From an uncultured Eubacteriales bacterium (GTDB taxonomy: Bacteria > Bacillota > Clostridia > Oscillospirales > CAG-272), in the NCBI GenBank assembly GCA_934434925.1, contig CAKSAC010000002.1:1-64000 (forward strand): a stretch of DNA of 64,000 nt, in the 5' to 3' direction. Position numbers and translations under genes: made by a program. Shown here in pieces: positions 1 to 7,434 of the stretch. The first letter of the stretch is position 1, and each line of letters opens with the position of its first letter. The notes below the pieces were generated by a model that worked only from the letters and a program-made list of their open reading frames with translations, did not search any database and was not told the DNA's origin.

Positions 1-142
1 GCCGGGGCGGGCTTTATGCTGTGCGGGCTTTGCGCCGTGGGCGGCGCGCTTTTGTTTTGCGCGTGTGCCGGGGCGGGCTTTATGCTGTGCGGGCTTTGCG
101 CCGTGGGCGGCGCGCTTTTGTTTTGCGCGTGTGCCGGGGCGG
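1..142. repeat. 66-bp direct tandem repeat, two copies plus a partial third
   Basis: Copies lie at 1-66 and 67-132, apparently identical, with a third copy breaking off after about 10 bases (133-142). The unit is GC-rich and itself contains near-repeats of GCGGGCTTT. The array may extend beyond the left edge. It lies just upstream of the promoter of the LOG-family gene. I see no credible coding sequence in it. Confidence 0.9.
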
Positions 143-164
143 GGCCGGAAATTTCCTTTCTCTC

Positions 165-193
165 TTGATAAACGCGCATTGTTATGCTACAAT
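165..193 (+). promoter_or_regulatory. sigma-A promoter of the LOG-family gene
   Basis: TTGATA (165-170), 17-base spacer, TACAAT (188-193), with TG one base before the -10 box (extended -10). The ATG lies about 30 bases downstream at 224. Confidence 0.75.
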
Positions 194-223
194 AAAGAGC
201 GAAAGAACGCGCAGGAGGTTACA

Positions 224-781
224 ATGAATATCTGTCTTTATGGGGCCGCGTCCAACACAATCGCTCCGCTCTATATACAAAAAACCGAAGAACTTGGCGA
301 AGAAATGGCGCGCCGCGGTCATCGGCTCGTTTTCGGCGGCGGGAACGGAGGTCTGATGGGGGCGGCAGCGCGCGGCGTGCGGCGGGGCGGCGGTCAGCTC
401 ATCGGCGTGGCTCCCCGTTTCTTTCGTCCGGACGGCGTTTTGTTTGAAGATTGCACCGAATTTATTTTTACCGAGACCATGCGCGAAAGAAAGCAGACGA
501 TGGAAGACCATGCCGACGCTTTTATTATGTCGCCCGGCGGGATCGGAACGCTGGAAGAATTCTTTGAAATCTACACGCTCCGTCAGCTCGGGCGCATCCG
601 GAAGCCGCTGGCGATTTTCGATATTAACGACTACTTTGCTCCGCTTCGCGTCATGCTTTCACACGCCGTGCGGGAAGGGTTTGTGCGTGAAGAAGCACTG
701 GCGCTCTGCCTGTGCGAAGACACCCCGGCAGCACTCCTTGACCGGCTTGAAGTCGAAGACGAAAAAAATAAAAAAGCCTGA
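224..781 (+). CDS. LOG-family protein (TIGR00730), putative nucleoside 5'-monophosphate phosphoribohydrolase
   Basis: 185 residues, the usual size for the LOG (lonely guy) family, which is often misnamed lysine decarboxylase. Family members hydrolyse nucleotide monophosphates to free base plus ribose 5-phosphate. A Rossmann-like start (FGGGNGGLMG, residues 37-46) and the signature PGGIGTLEE (104-112) are visible, with an Arg-Lys pair at about 89-90. The start at 224 follows GCAGGAGG with a short gap; an in-frame upstream extension would run through the repeat array and is rejected. It is convergent with the next gene, whose terminator hairpin overlaps this stop codon. Plant cytokinin activation is not implied; the bacterial substrate is uncertain. 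Confidence 0.88.
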   Translation: MNICLYGAASNTIAPLYIQKTEELGEEMARRGHRLVFGGGNGGLMGAAARGVRRGGGQLIGVAPRFFRPDGVLFEDCTEFIFTETMRERKQTMEDHADAFIMSPGGIGTLEEFFEIYTLRQLGRIRKPLAIFDINDYFAPLRVMLSHAVREGFVREEALALCLCEDTPAALLDRLEVEDEKNKKA

Positions 782-794
782 CGGCTGTCAGGCT
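761..794 (-). terminator. intrinsic terminator of the membrane-protein gene, embedded in the LOG stop region
   Basis: A perfect 8-bp stem with loop GGCT spans 775-794. Read on the minus strand it is followed by a nearly pure T-tract (774-761). That T-tract is the Lys-rich 3' end of the convergent LOG gene, so coding sequence and terminator share the same bases. Confidence 0.8.
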
Positions 795-835
795 CTTTCG
801 GGCAAAAGACGGAGTTCGGAACGCGCAAAGACAAA

Positions 836-1657
836 TCAACGGCGGAAACGGTCAATTTCCCGGCCGTCAACTTCCAATACCATATCCGGGCAGGAAGTGC
901 CGCGGCAAAGCCCGACGCAGATACAGTGCCCGCTCACAACAGCGGACAGGGCATGCGCCGGTTCCCACCTTCCCCGGCATTCGGCATAGACCATCCCGTT
1001 GACGGAAAGTTCGGTCAATTCGGGAGAAAAAGCCACGCGAATCTCCATTTCTCCGTATCGGCGATGGAAAAGATAGGCGTTTTTCGGTTCCTCCGGGCGA
1101 AGGGGGATCGTATCATACCCGTTCGCGGGAAGTGTGTTTCCCTCCGCATCGACAGGCATATCCGTTCCTCTTGTCAAAAAGGATGCCAACTGCATCCGCA
1201 CCGTGTCCGACTGCATGACGCGGTCAAGATACCAGCCGGCGCGTGCGCCGCGGACAAGAATCGTAAGCACATAGACATGAAGCACCGTGTCGGCAAGCCC
1301 CGGCAATCCGTACCCCGCCAGAGAGAAGAGGAAAAGCGCGGCCGTATCCAACCCGTAAAGCACCGCCGCCACTGTCAGAACGCGGCCGCTTTTTGCCGCC
1401 CGGTAACGCAGATAAACATAAAGCGCGCACAGGCAGATGGCAAGAAACGCCCCGCCCGTCAGAAAGATCTGCCCGGATATGCCGGCAATCGCTTTTCCGT
1501 AAAGGAAGATCGCTTTCGGCATAAACGCGCCGATAAAGAAATAGAAACGCCGGCCGCTGACGCTCAGGAAAAAGTTCAGAATTCCCAGGAAAGAGATCCA
1601 GGTCATGTATAGTGCCGCCCGACGGTAGCGACCAAGAGCGCGAAGTAACTGTTCCAT
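836..1657 (-). CDS. membrane protein of unknown function
   Basis: 273 residues. I do not recognise the family. The first half holds four or five hydrophobic segments (about residues 15-35, 50-75, 85-105, 110-135) separated by short Arg/Lys-rich turns. The last ~110 residues are soluble and strand-rich, with several Cys near the end (CICVGLC). The start at 1657 is chosen because GAAGGAG sits six bases upstream; an ATG six bases earlier overlaps that site. It is monocistronic, with its own consensus promoter and a terminator at 794-761. It could be a small sensor or envelope protein; nothing in the neighbourhood decides this. Confidence 0.6.
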   Translation of the reverse strand: MEQLLRALGRYRRAALYMTWISFLGILNFFLSVSGRRFYFFIGAFMPKAIFLYGKAIAGISGQIFLTGGAFLAICLCALYVYLRYRAAKSGRVLTVAAVLYGLDTAALFLFSLAGYGLPGLADTVLHVYVLTILVRGARAGWYLDRVMQSDTVRMQLASFLTRGTDMPVDAEGNTLPANGYDTIPLRPEEPKNAYLFHRRYGEMEIRVAFSPELTELSVNGMVYAECRGRWEPAHALSAVVSGHCICVGLCRGTSCPDMVLEVDGREIDRFRR

Positions 1658-1682
1658 ACGCATCTCCTTCTGTTGTGCGTTC

Positions 1683-1711
1683 AGTATAACACATTTTTTA
1701 CCGCCTGTCAA
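1683..1711 (-). promoter_or_regulatory. sigma-A promoter of the unknown membrane protein
   Basis: On the minus strand TTGACA (1711-1706), 17 bases, TATACT (1688-1683), with TG one base before the -10. It lies immediately upstream of, and divergent from, the DUF523 gene. Confidence 0.8.
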
Positions 1712-1726
1712 TCCAAGGAGAAAAAC

Positions 1727-2188
1727 ATGATCTATCTTATCAGTGCCTGTCTGCTCGGGACCCCCTGCCGCTATGACGGGCAATCCAAAGGTCCTTCTGC
1801 CGGAATCCGCGATCTCTTACGGGAAGACACGCTGATTCCCGTTTGTCCGGAAATACTCGGCGGCCTCCCGACTCCGCGCCCCCCGGCCGAACGGCAAGCA
1901 GACGGCAGCGTCCGCACGGCAGACGGCAAAGATTTAGGCGCGGCTTACCGGCGCGGAGCCGAAGAGGTTTTACGTCTTGCCCGCTTGTTCCGGGCGGACG
2001 GGGTCATTCTGAAAGACAAAAGCCCTTCCTGCGGAACCGACGGGATCTACGACGGCAGTTTTTCAAAAAAATTGCGTTCCGGCATGGGCGTCACGGCGCA
2101 ACTTCTCCGTGCGGCGGGAATCCCTCTCTATTCGGAAAAGCACCTCCCGACAAAAAAATCGCCCGGCGGGGGTTGCAATCCTTCGTAA
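1727..2188 (+). CDS. DUF523 family protein
   Basis: 153 residues, the typical length of stand-alone DUF523 proteins. The family signature CLLGTPCRYDG is near the N-terminus (about residues 8-18) and the second conserved Cys motif LKDKSPSCG is at about 98-106. These Cys residues suggest metal or sulfur chemistry, but no function is established. The start follows AAGGAG with six spacer bases. It runs divergently from the membrane-protein gene; I see no strong promoter of its own. A probable ftsZ promoter overlaps its 3' end. Confidence 0.85.
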   Translation: MIYLISACLLGTPCRYDGQSKGPSAGIRDLLREDTLIPVCPEILGGLPTPRPPAERQADGSVRTADGKDLGAAYRRGAEEVLRLARLFRADGVILKDKSPSCGTDGIYDGSFSKKLRSGMGVTAQLLRAAGIPLYSEKHLPTKKSPGGGCNPS

Positions 2189-2200
2189 AAATGGTATAAT
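2173..2200 (+). promoter_or_regulatory. probable promoter of ftsZ
   Basis: TTGCAA (2173-2178), 16 bases, TATAAT (2195-2200). The -10 is perfect and the -35 imperfect. It overlaps the last codons of the DUF523 gene and would give a leader of about 280 bases before ftsZ. Confidence 0.55.
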
Positions 2201-2205
2201 ACAAG

Positions 2206-2484
2206 TGTGTGCTTCGCGTTGCGAAGCGAAAACTGTCGTTTTCCACGACTTTTTGTCAAAAGTCGCACACTTTCTTGAAACCCTGCGCAAAAATGTCCTT
2301 GCGAGCAAACATTTTTGTTTGGGTTTGAATACAAGCTCCCCTTCGTCCTTTGCTTTCTCCCTTCCTGTCGTTTTCCGCGACTTCTGTAAAAAAGAACGGT
2401 TTATAACGTTTCCTGCAACGTTTTTCTGTAACGTTTTCCTGTTTTCATGTTTTGATATTTTGATAAATGGCCCGGGAGGTACAT
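2206..2484 (+). promoter_or_regulatory. long structured leader of ftsZ
   Basis: No gene is visible in this stretch. It holds a perfect hairpin GCTTCGC/GCGAAGC (2211-2227), an A/T-rich stem AAAAATGT/ACATTTTT (2289-2316) followed by a T-rich run that could act as a weak terminator, and three near-identical boxes of the form AACGTTTNCTG at 2405-2415, 2417-2428 and 2430-2441 (12-13 base period). The boxes could be binding sites for a regulator; their role is unknown. Confidence 0.4.
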
Positions 2485-3648
2485 ATGGAAGATATATACA
2501 CTGAAAGAGAAAGTAACTCCGGCATCGTCATCAAGGTGTTCGGGGTAGGCGGCGGCGGTAACAATGCCGTTGACCGGATGATTGCCACCAATATCCACGG
2601 CGTGGATTTTATTGCCGTCAATACAGACGGACAGGCTTTGCGCGCTTCTCACGCCTCGCAGAAGATCGAGATCGGGCAGGAAACGACCCGAGGGCGCGGC
2701 GCGGGATCGGACCCCGAAGCCGGTCGTGCGGCGGCCGAAGAAAATATTGAAGAAATCCGCGAAAAAATTGCCGGTGCCGACATGGTATTCGTGACGGCCG
2801 GTATGGGTGGCGGTACCGGAACCGGCGCGGCTCCCGTTATCGCGCACGAGGCGCACGAGGCCGGAATTCTGACCGTCGGCATTGTGACGACCCCCTTCTC
2901 TTTTGAAGGGAAAAAGCGCGGTCTGCAAGCCGAAGCGGGTATTGAACGCCTCCGCGAAGAGGTCGATTCTCTCATTGTCATTCCGAACGACCGCCTGCGC
3001 CAGGTGACCGATCAGAAGATTACGCTGGCAAACGCCTTTGCCACGGCCGATAATATCCTTTTGCAGGGGGTGCGGAGCGTTTCCGATCTCATCAACATCC
3101 CGGGATTCATCAACCTTGACTTCGCGGATGTCAGCACCATTATGCGGGATGCCGGGTTTGCGCATATGGGAGTCGGATGCGGGAAGGGGCCTGATAAGGC
3201 CGAGCTGGCCGCCAAACAGGCAATCTGCTCTCCTCTTCTGGAAACGTCGATCGCCGGTGCGACCGGCATACTTGTCAGCATTACCGGCGCGCCCGATGTA
3301 CCGCTTGACGATATCGAGCTGGCCTCCAACCTCATCCGGGACGAGAGCCATCCGGATGCCAACATTATCTGGGGCGCGACCTTTGACCCCTGCTTGGAAG
3401 ATGAACTCCGGATTACCATTATCGCAACGGGCTTTGACGGCTCCCGCCGCGTGACGGCGCGACCTGCCGCGCGTCCTGCCGAGAGTGCCGCTTCTGGCGG
3501 TTACGGCGTTTTTGCCGGACGGGAAGAGCCGGCGCAGGAACCTTCTCCCGCGCCGAAAGAACCGACTGCTACGCTTTCCGATACCGATTTTGAAAACGTC
3601 ATCAACGGTCTGCACCGCAACTTCCGCGGGGCGAAACGAGATCTTTAA
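2485..3648 (+). CDS. ftsZ: cell division protein FtsZ
   Basis: 387 residues. Tubulin-like GTPase that polymerises into the Z ring at mid-cell. Visible are the N-terminal nucleotide-binding start VFGVGGGGNNAV (about 18-29), the tubulin signature GGGTGTG (108-114) and the T7-loop motif NLDFADV that completes the active site of the next subunit. The GTPase core is complete. A linker rich in Ala, Pro and Glu follows. The C-terminal tail ends in NFRGAKRDL and I do not see the usual peptide of the form DIPxFLR that binds FtsA or SepF. The start follows GGGAGG with five spacer bases. No ftsA or ftsQ is adjacent. Confidence 0.97.
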   Translation: MEDIYTERESNSGIVIKVFGVGGGGNNAVDRMIATNIHGVDFIAVNTDGQALRASHASQKIEIGQETTRGRGAGSDPEAGRAAAEENIEEIREKIAGADMVFVTAGMGGGTGTGAAPVIAHEAHEAGILTVGIVTTPFSFEGKKRGLQAEAGIERLREEVDSLIVIPNDRLRQVTDQKITLANAFATADNILLQGVRSVSDLINIPGFINLDFADVSTIMRDAGFAHMGVGCGKGPDKAELAAKQAICSPLLETSIAGATGILVSITGAPDVPLDDIELASNLIRDESHPDANIIWGATFDPCLEDELRITIIATGFDGSRRVTARPAARPAESAASGGYGVFAGREEPAQEPSPAPKEPTATLSDTDFENVINGLHRNFRGAKRDL

Positions 3649-3678
3649 TGCGGGTTCCCTGCGGTCCCCGCTGACGCA

Positions 3679-3707
3679 ACGTGCGCCCGGCCGGGCGCAC
3701 GTTTTTT
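3679..3707 (+). terminator. intrinsic terminator after ftsZ
   Basis: A 24-base perfect palindrome (3679-3702) with a very GC-rich core is followed by TTTTTT. It separates ftsZ from the traX-like gene, whose ribosome site begins directly after it. Confidence 0.9.
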
Positions 3708-3717
3708 CGGAGGTATT

Positions 3718-4416
3718 ATGACAGGTTTCTGGCTGAAAATGCTGGCCGCGTTCTGCATGCTGCTCGACCATACGGGGGCCTTTCTTTTCCCGGACGCACT
3801 CTGGCTCCGTTGCGTCGGGCGGATCAGTTTTCCGATTTTTGCCTACTTCATTGCGGAGGGATACCGCTATACTCGTTCCTTTCGCGCCTATTTTCTCCGG
3901 ATCTTCGGCTGCGCCTTGCTTTTTCAGGTCGGGAATCTTATTTCCGGATTTCCGCTTATGTTTTCGGTTTTTGTGACCTTTTCCCTTTCTTTGCTTCTTA
4001 TGCGCCTATGCGATCTGTTACGGGAAGCGGCCGGAACGCAGGACGCAAAAAAGACCGGAGCGTTTTTCCTGCTCCTCGTTCTTTTTCTGTTCGGTTGCTT
4101 TGCTTTATGCAGTTCCGTATATGTTGAATACGGCTTTGTCGGAATCATCACCCCGTCCGTGCTGGCGCTCTTTGCGGAAAAACGAAAAAAACTGATTTCA
4201 CTCGCTGCCTGTCTGCTGGTTTTATGCATAGAGTCCTATCTTGCCTTCGGGATCCCCGTCCAGATTTTCTCTTTTGGCGCGCTGATCCCTCTTTCGTTCT
4301 ATAACGAAAAACCGGGAAGATACCGATGGAAATATTTCTTTTATATCTTTTACCCTCTCCACCTGATCATCCTCGCGGGAATTGCCGCCCTGCTCGGGGT
4401 CTTCCCCAATGTATAA
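3718..4416 (+). CDS. TraX-family membrane protein
   Basis: 232 residues, about seven or eight hydrophobic segments. The N-terminus carries the TraX pattern: KMLAAFCMLLDHTG (about residues 7-20), then a GRISFPIFAYFIAEGY segment. In F plasmids TraX acetylates pilin; chromosomal homologues in Firmicutes are common and lack any conjugation neighbours, as here, so the substrate is unknown. The HxxG-type motif near residue 18 is retained. The start at 3718 follows CGGAGG with five spacer bases. It begins right after the ftsZ terminator and I see no clear promoter; read-through is possible. Confidence 0.8.
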   Translation: MTGFWLKMLAAFCMLLDHTGAFLFPDALWLRCVGRISFPIFAYFIAEGYRYTRSFRAYFLRIFGCALLFQVGNLISGFPLMFSVFVTFSLSLLLMRLCDLLREAAGTQDAKKTGAFFLLLVLFLFGCFALCSSVYVEYGFVGIITPSVLALFAEKRKKLISLAACLLVLCIESYLAFGIPVQIFSFGALIPLSFYNEKPGRYRWKYFFYIFYPLHLIILAGIAALLGVFPNV

Positions 4417-4424
4417 AATAAAAT

Positions 4425-4500
4425 CGGCAGTCTTGTCTGAAGTGACCCCAAAAGTTAAACGCTTTTGAAGGTGCATATCAGTCCGTGACTGCCGTTTTTT
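4425..4500. terminator. bidirectional terminator with a long loop between traX-like and exonuclease genes
   Basis: Arms CGGCAGTC (4425-4432) and GACTGCCG (4487-4494) enclose a 54-base loop. T-tracts flank both sides (TTTTTT on plus; the minus strand reads a T-rich run after its arm), so it can serve both convergent genes. The loop contains a sequence resembling an IS3-family terminus (4438-4460). Confidence 0.6.
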
Positions 4501-5183
4501 CAGTTTTCGTATAGCGGGCGCAGAGGATCGTACCCCTGCGGCCTGTATGTAATCGAAGAGATGCGCTGACCGGATATTCCGTATTTTTTGCTGTATCCGA
4601 AAAGATTGACATACCGGAGAAGATCGTCTTTTTCCTCTGCCATTTTCGCGAGAAGTTCAGCCGCGGCCAGCGTATCATCAATCGCGCGATGGGTGTTCTG
4701 CGTGCATAGCCGATATTCCTCCACGGCGTTTGCCAACTTGTGCGGATAGGAACGGCGGTCGCGGTAAACGGTCAGCGCGTCCAGAAAGCGCAGATTCCGC
4801 AAAAGGTCGGTCATCCCGTGCCGCAAAAGAAAATAATAAAGAAAACACAAATCGAACTGCGCGTTGTAGGCGACGACCAGCGTTTTTCCGCCGGTAAAGA
4901 GTTTGGCAAATTGCCGGGCGGCTTCTTCTTCCGCGACTCCTTCGCACAAAAGTCTCTCATCCGTGATTCCCGTCAGCGAAACAATCTCCGGCGGGATCTT
5001 TTCGCCGTCCGGCAAACGGATAAAAAGATCCATCGTTTCTTCCGGCGCGTCCGGGCGTGCGCCTTTCCCGATCCTGGCTGCGGCAAGTTCGATGATCCGA
5101 TGACTTTTAGGGTCTACTCCGGTCGTTTCGGTATCCAATACAATCAAGGTGTCAAATTCTGCGGAAAGCGAAGCGGGAATCAT
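4500..5183 (-). CDS. DnaQ-like 3'-5' exonuclease (DEDDh)
   Basis: 227 residues. The Exo I motif DTETTG (17-22) supplies two catalytic acids, and the Exo III motif HRAIDD near residue 167 supplies the His and last Asp of the DEDDh site. It could be a proofreading subunit-like or a general DNA/RNA exonuclease; as a single-domain protein away from polymerase genes the target is unclear. The start at 5183 is chosen because an AAGGAGAA site lies directly upstream; a longer in-frame reading extends across the promoter. A consensus promoter lies at 5267-5239. It is divergent from the MATE gene. Confidence 0.85.
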   Translation of the reverse strand: MIPASLSAEFDTLIVLDTETTGVDPKSHRIIELAAARIGKGARPDAPEETMDLFIRLPDGEKIPPEIVSLTGITDERLLCEGVAEEEAARQFAKLFTGGKTLVVAYNAQFDLCFLYYFLLRHGMTDLLRNLRFLDALTVYRDRRSYPHKLANAVEEYRLCTQNTHRAIDDTLAAAELLAKMAEEKDDLLRYVNLFGYSKKYGISGQRISSITYRPQGYDPLRPLYEN

Positions 5184-5238
5184 GGCGTTTTTCTCCTTTG
5201 ACGGGAAAATAGCGGGGCATATCTTTTCTCTGCCGTAT

Positions 5239-5267
5239 ATTTTATCAAAAAAAGCCTTTCCTGTCAA
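5239..5267 (-). promoter_or_regulatory. sigma-A promoter of the DnaQ-like exonuclease gene
   Basis: Minus strand TTGACA (5267-5262), 17 bases, TAAAAT (5244-5239). It lies back to back with the MATE promoter, only nine bases between the two -35 boxes. Confidence 0.8.
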
Positions 5268-5276
5268 GTTTCCCCC

Positions 5277-5305
5277 TTGAAATGCCTGAAAGAATCTTGT
5301 ATAAT
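5277..5305 (+). promoter_or_regulatory. sigma-A promoter of the MATE exporter gene
   Basis: TTGAAA (5277-5282), 17 bases, TATAAT (5300-5305). The start codon is about 50 bases downstream. Confidence 0.8.
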
Positions 5306-5356
5306 AAGAGCAGAAAACATCACGACAAGACGTTTGAAAACACAGCAGGAGGCATC

Positions 5357-6724
5357 ATGAAAACAACCCGTGACATGACCCGCGGAAATCTTTGGGTCGG
5401 CATTCTTCTTTTCAGCCTCCCGCTGATCGTTTCCAACCTGCTGCAGGTCCTTTTCAATATGGCCGATATTGTGGTGGTCGGGCAGTTTTGCGGTTCCGCC
5501 GCGCTCGGCTCGGTCGGTTCGACCGCTACCATGGTCGCCCTTTTGACCGGTATCCTCATCGGGTTCGGCAGCGGGATCAATGCCATCACGGCCAAAGCCA
5601 TCGGTGCCCGGGATCGGGAAGGGGTCGGCCGGTGCGTACATACCGGATTCCTTTTGGCTCTGCTGATCGGTCTTTCTGTTTTTCTGCTCAGTTTTTTCGG
5701 CGCACGTCCTTTGCTCCTTCTGCTCGGAACAAAGCCGGAATTGCTTGACGACGCTCTGCTGTATATGCGCGTCTATTCCTGCGGCATGCCGGCGCTGGCA
5801 CTCTATAACTGGGGGCAGGCCGTCCTCAGCGCGGCCGGGGATACGCGGCGGCCGCTGTATTTTTTGACGCTGGCCGGTATCATCAACGTCAGCCTCAATA
5901 TCCTTTTTGTCACCAGTCTCGGGATGGGGGTCTTCGGGGTCGCGCTGGCCAGTATTCTTTCCCAGTATCTTTCGGCGGTCCTGACCGTTTTTGCCATCTG
6001 TCTGAGCCGGCAGGATTACAGGCTCCGCCTTTCCCGGCTCCGTTTGAGCGGCGGAGAGGCCCGCGTCACGCTGGCGCTTGGCCTTTCGGCCGGGATGCAG
6101 AATGCCATCTGCCAATTTGCCAATCTTTTCGTCATGGCAGGGGTCAACACCTTCCCCACCCTGATTGTAAAGGGAAATTCCGCCGCGCAGAGTGCCGACG
6201 CGCTCGTGTATGACGTGATGGCGGCTTTCTATACGGCCTGCACCAGTTTCATGGGGCAAAACTACGGCGCGGGGGATATTCCGCGCGTCCGGAAGAGTTA
6301 TTTTATTTCGCTGACCTATTCCTTCGGCGCCGGCGCGTTGCTCGGCGGCGGGCTGGTCCTTTTCGGACGGCAGTTTCTCTCGCTCTTCACCCCCGAAGCC
6401 GACGTGGTGGAAGCCGGCATGATGCGGCTGACGGTTCTCGGCCTTTCCTATGCGGTATCGGCTTTTATGGACTGTACGCTGGCCGCTTCCCGCGGACTTG
6501 GCAAAAGCCTGATCCCGACTTTGTACATGCTGCTCGGTTCCTGCGCGTTCCGCCTCATCTGGATTTATACCGTCTTTGCCGCCTTCCGCACGGTTCCGTC
6601 GCTTTATCTGCTCTATGTTTTTTCCTGGGCAATCACGGCGGTTTTCGAGATTCTGTATTTTGCCCGTATCTGGAAAAAAGCCAAACAGATTACAAAGCCG
6701 TCAAAGATTTCCGCCCCGGTGTAA
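5357..6724 (+). CDS. MATE-family efflux transporter
   Basis: 455 residues, standard MATE length, with about twelve membrane segments in two homologous halves. MATE exporters move cationic drugs or metabolites out of the cell using Na+ or H+ gradients. The N-terminal half starts with a SLPLIVSNLLQ segment followed by FNMADIVVVGQF (about 30-45), typical of the DinF/NorM-like Firmicute branch; the second half restarts around residue 240. The start at 5357 follows GCAGGAGG with seven spacer bases. It has its own promoter and appears to be a single-gene unit. Substrate cannot be read from the sequence. Confidence 0.92.
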   Translation: MKTTRDMTRGNLWVGILLFSLPLIVSNLLQVLFNMADIVVVGQFCGSAALGSVGSTATMVALLTGILIGFGSGINAITAKAIGARDREGVGRCVHTGFLLALLIGLSVFLLSFFGARPLLLLLGTKPELLDDALLYMRVYSCGMPALALYNWGQAVLSAAGDTRRPLYFLTLAGIINVSLNILFVTSLGMGVFGVALASILSQYLSAVLTVFAICLSRQDYRLRLSRLRLSGGEARVTLALGLSAGMQNAICQFANLFVMAGVNTFPTLIVKGNSAAQSADALVYDVMAAFYTACTSFMGQNYGAGDIPRVRKSYFISLTYSFGAGALLGGGLVLFGRQFLSLFTPEADVVEAGMMRLTVLGLSYAVSAFMDCTLAASRGLGKSLIPTLYMLLGSCAFRLIWIYTVFAAFRTVPSLYLLYVFSWAITAVFEILYFARIWKKAKQITKPSKISAPV

Positions 6725-6725
6725 T

Positions 6726-6744
6726 GTCGCACCTGCGACCGCGT
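6726..6744 (+). terminator. possible weak terminator after the MATE gene
   Basis: GTCGCA and TGCGAC form a six-bp stem with a CC loop (6726-6739), followed a few bases later by TTTT. The T-tract is short and displaced. Confidence 0.35.
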
Positions 6745-6823
6745 TTTCGTATGGCGACCGAATTTTGTTTTTCTGCAATAAAAGCCTGATTTCGTATTAC
6801 AATATAAACAGGAGGTATCTTGC

Positions 6824-7021
6824 ATGAAAATCACTTTCAACCCCGATGCCGACATCGTCAAAACCATCCAGGAAGGACTTGCCCGCACCGGCGGATACTG
6901 CCCCTGCCAACGTGAAAAAACAGAAAACTTCCGCTGTATCTGCCAAGACTTCAAAGAAAAAATCAACGACCCCGATTTTGAAGGCTTTTGCCACTGTATG
7001 CTCTATTACAAATCCAAATAA
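6824..7021 (+). CDS. small ferredoxin-thioredoxin reductase (FTR) catalytic-domain-like protein
   Basis: 65 residues with six Cys in three CxC pairs: CPC (26-28), CIC (38-40) and CHC (56-58). This is the FTR catalytic-subunit pattern, in which four Cys bind a [4Fe-4S] cluster and two form a redox disulfide that reduces thioredoxin. The spacing differs from the plant-type enzyme: nine residues between the first two pairs and fifteen between the last two, against sixteen and eight. A strong ribosome site (AGGAGG) precedes the ATG. It lies 12 bases upstream of a thioredoxin gene, so the partner is probably that thioredoxin. No variable subunit is nearby; electron donor unknown. Confidence 0.8.
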   Translation: MKITFNPDADIVKTIQEGLARTGGYCPCQREKTENFRCICQDFKEKINDPDFEGFCHCMLYYKSK

Positions 7022-7033
7022 AGGAGATCCGCC

Positions 7034-7348
7034 ATGCCGGAAGTAAAAATCACAACCGAAAATTTTGAAAAAGAAGTGCTGTCCTCTCCGGTTCCCGTTT
7101 TGCTTGACTTTTACGCGGATTGGTGCGGGCCATGCCGTATGGTGGCGCCGCTTCTTGCCGAAATTGCCGAAGAGAAAAACGGCACTTTGCGCGTGTGTAA
7201 AGTGAACGTGGACGAAGCGCCGGAACTGGCCGACCGTTTCTCGGTCTTTTCCATCCCGACATTGCTCGTCTTCAAAAACGGCATACAGACCGCCTCTGCC
7301 GTCGGTTATCGACCGAAGGCCGACATTCTCCGATTACTGGAATCCTGA
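7034..7348 (+). CDS. trxA: thioredoxin
   Basis: 104 residues, classical thioredoxin length. The active site WCGPC is at 30-34 in the context DFYADWCGPCRMVAP, and the cis-Pro loop FSIPTLLVF is near residue 75. It is a cytoplasmic dithiol reductant for ribonucleotide reductase, peroxiredoxins and other targets. The start follows AAAGGAG with six spacer bases. It is cotranscribed behind the FTR-like gene, which suggests a dedicated reductase-thioredoxin pair. The terminator at 7390-7416 closes the unit. Confidence 0.96.
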   Translation: MPEVKITTENFEKEVLSSPVPVLLDFYADWCGPCRMVAPLLAEIAEEKNGTLRVCKVNVDEAPELADRFSVFSIPTLLVFKNGIQTASAVGYRPKADILRLLES

Positions 7349-7389
7349 CCGGGTCGCCCGGAACCACATTGATTCGGAGCCAAAGAGAA

Positions 7390-7416
7390 AACGGGAAGCG
7401 GATTCCCGTTTTTTTC
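7390..7416 (+). terminator. intrinsic terminator after trxA
   Basis: AACGGGAA (7390-7397) pairs with TTCCCGTT (7403-7410) around a five-base loop, followed by a run of T. The left flank is A-rich, so it may also terminate the convergent trmO gene. Confidence 0.88.
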
Positions 7417-7434
7417 TTTTCAATTTGTATGATT

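Noticed and set aside
2401..3771. Long minus-strand frame opposite ftsZ
   Set aside because: It is a shadow of the ftsZ coding sequence, with Arg- and Gly-rich composition, no ribosome site and no recognisable domain. Similar long antisense frames opposite glgC, glgA, asnS and the MATE gene were dismissed for the same reason.
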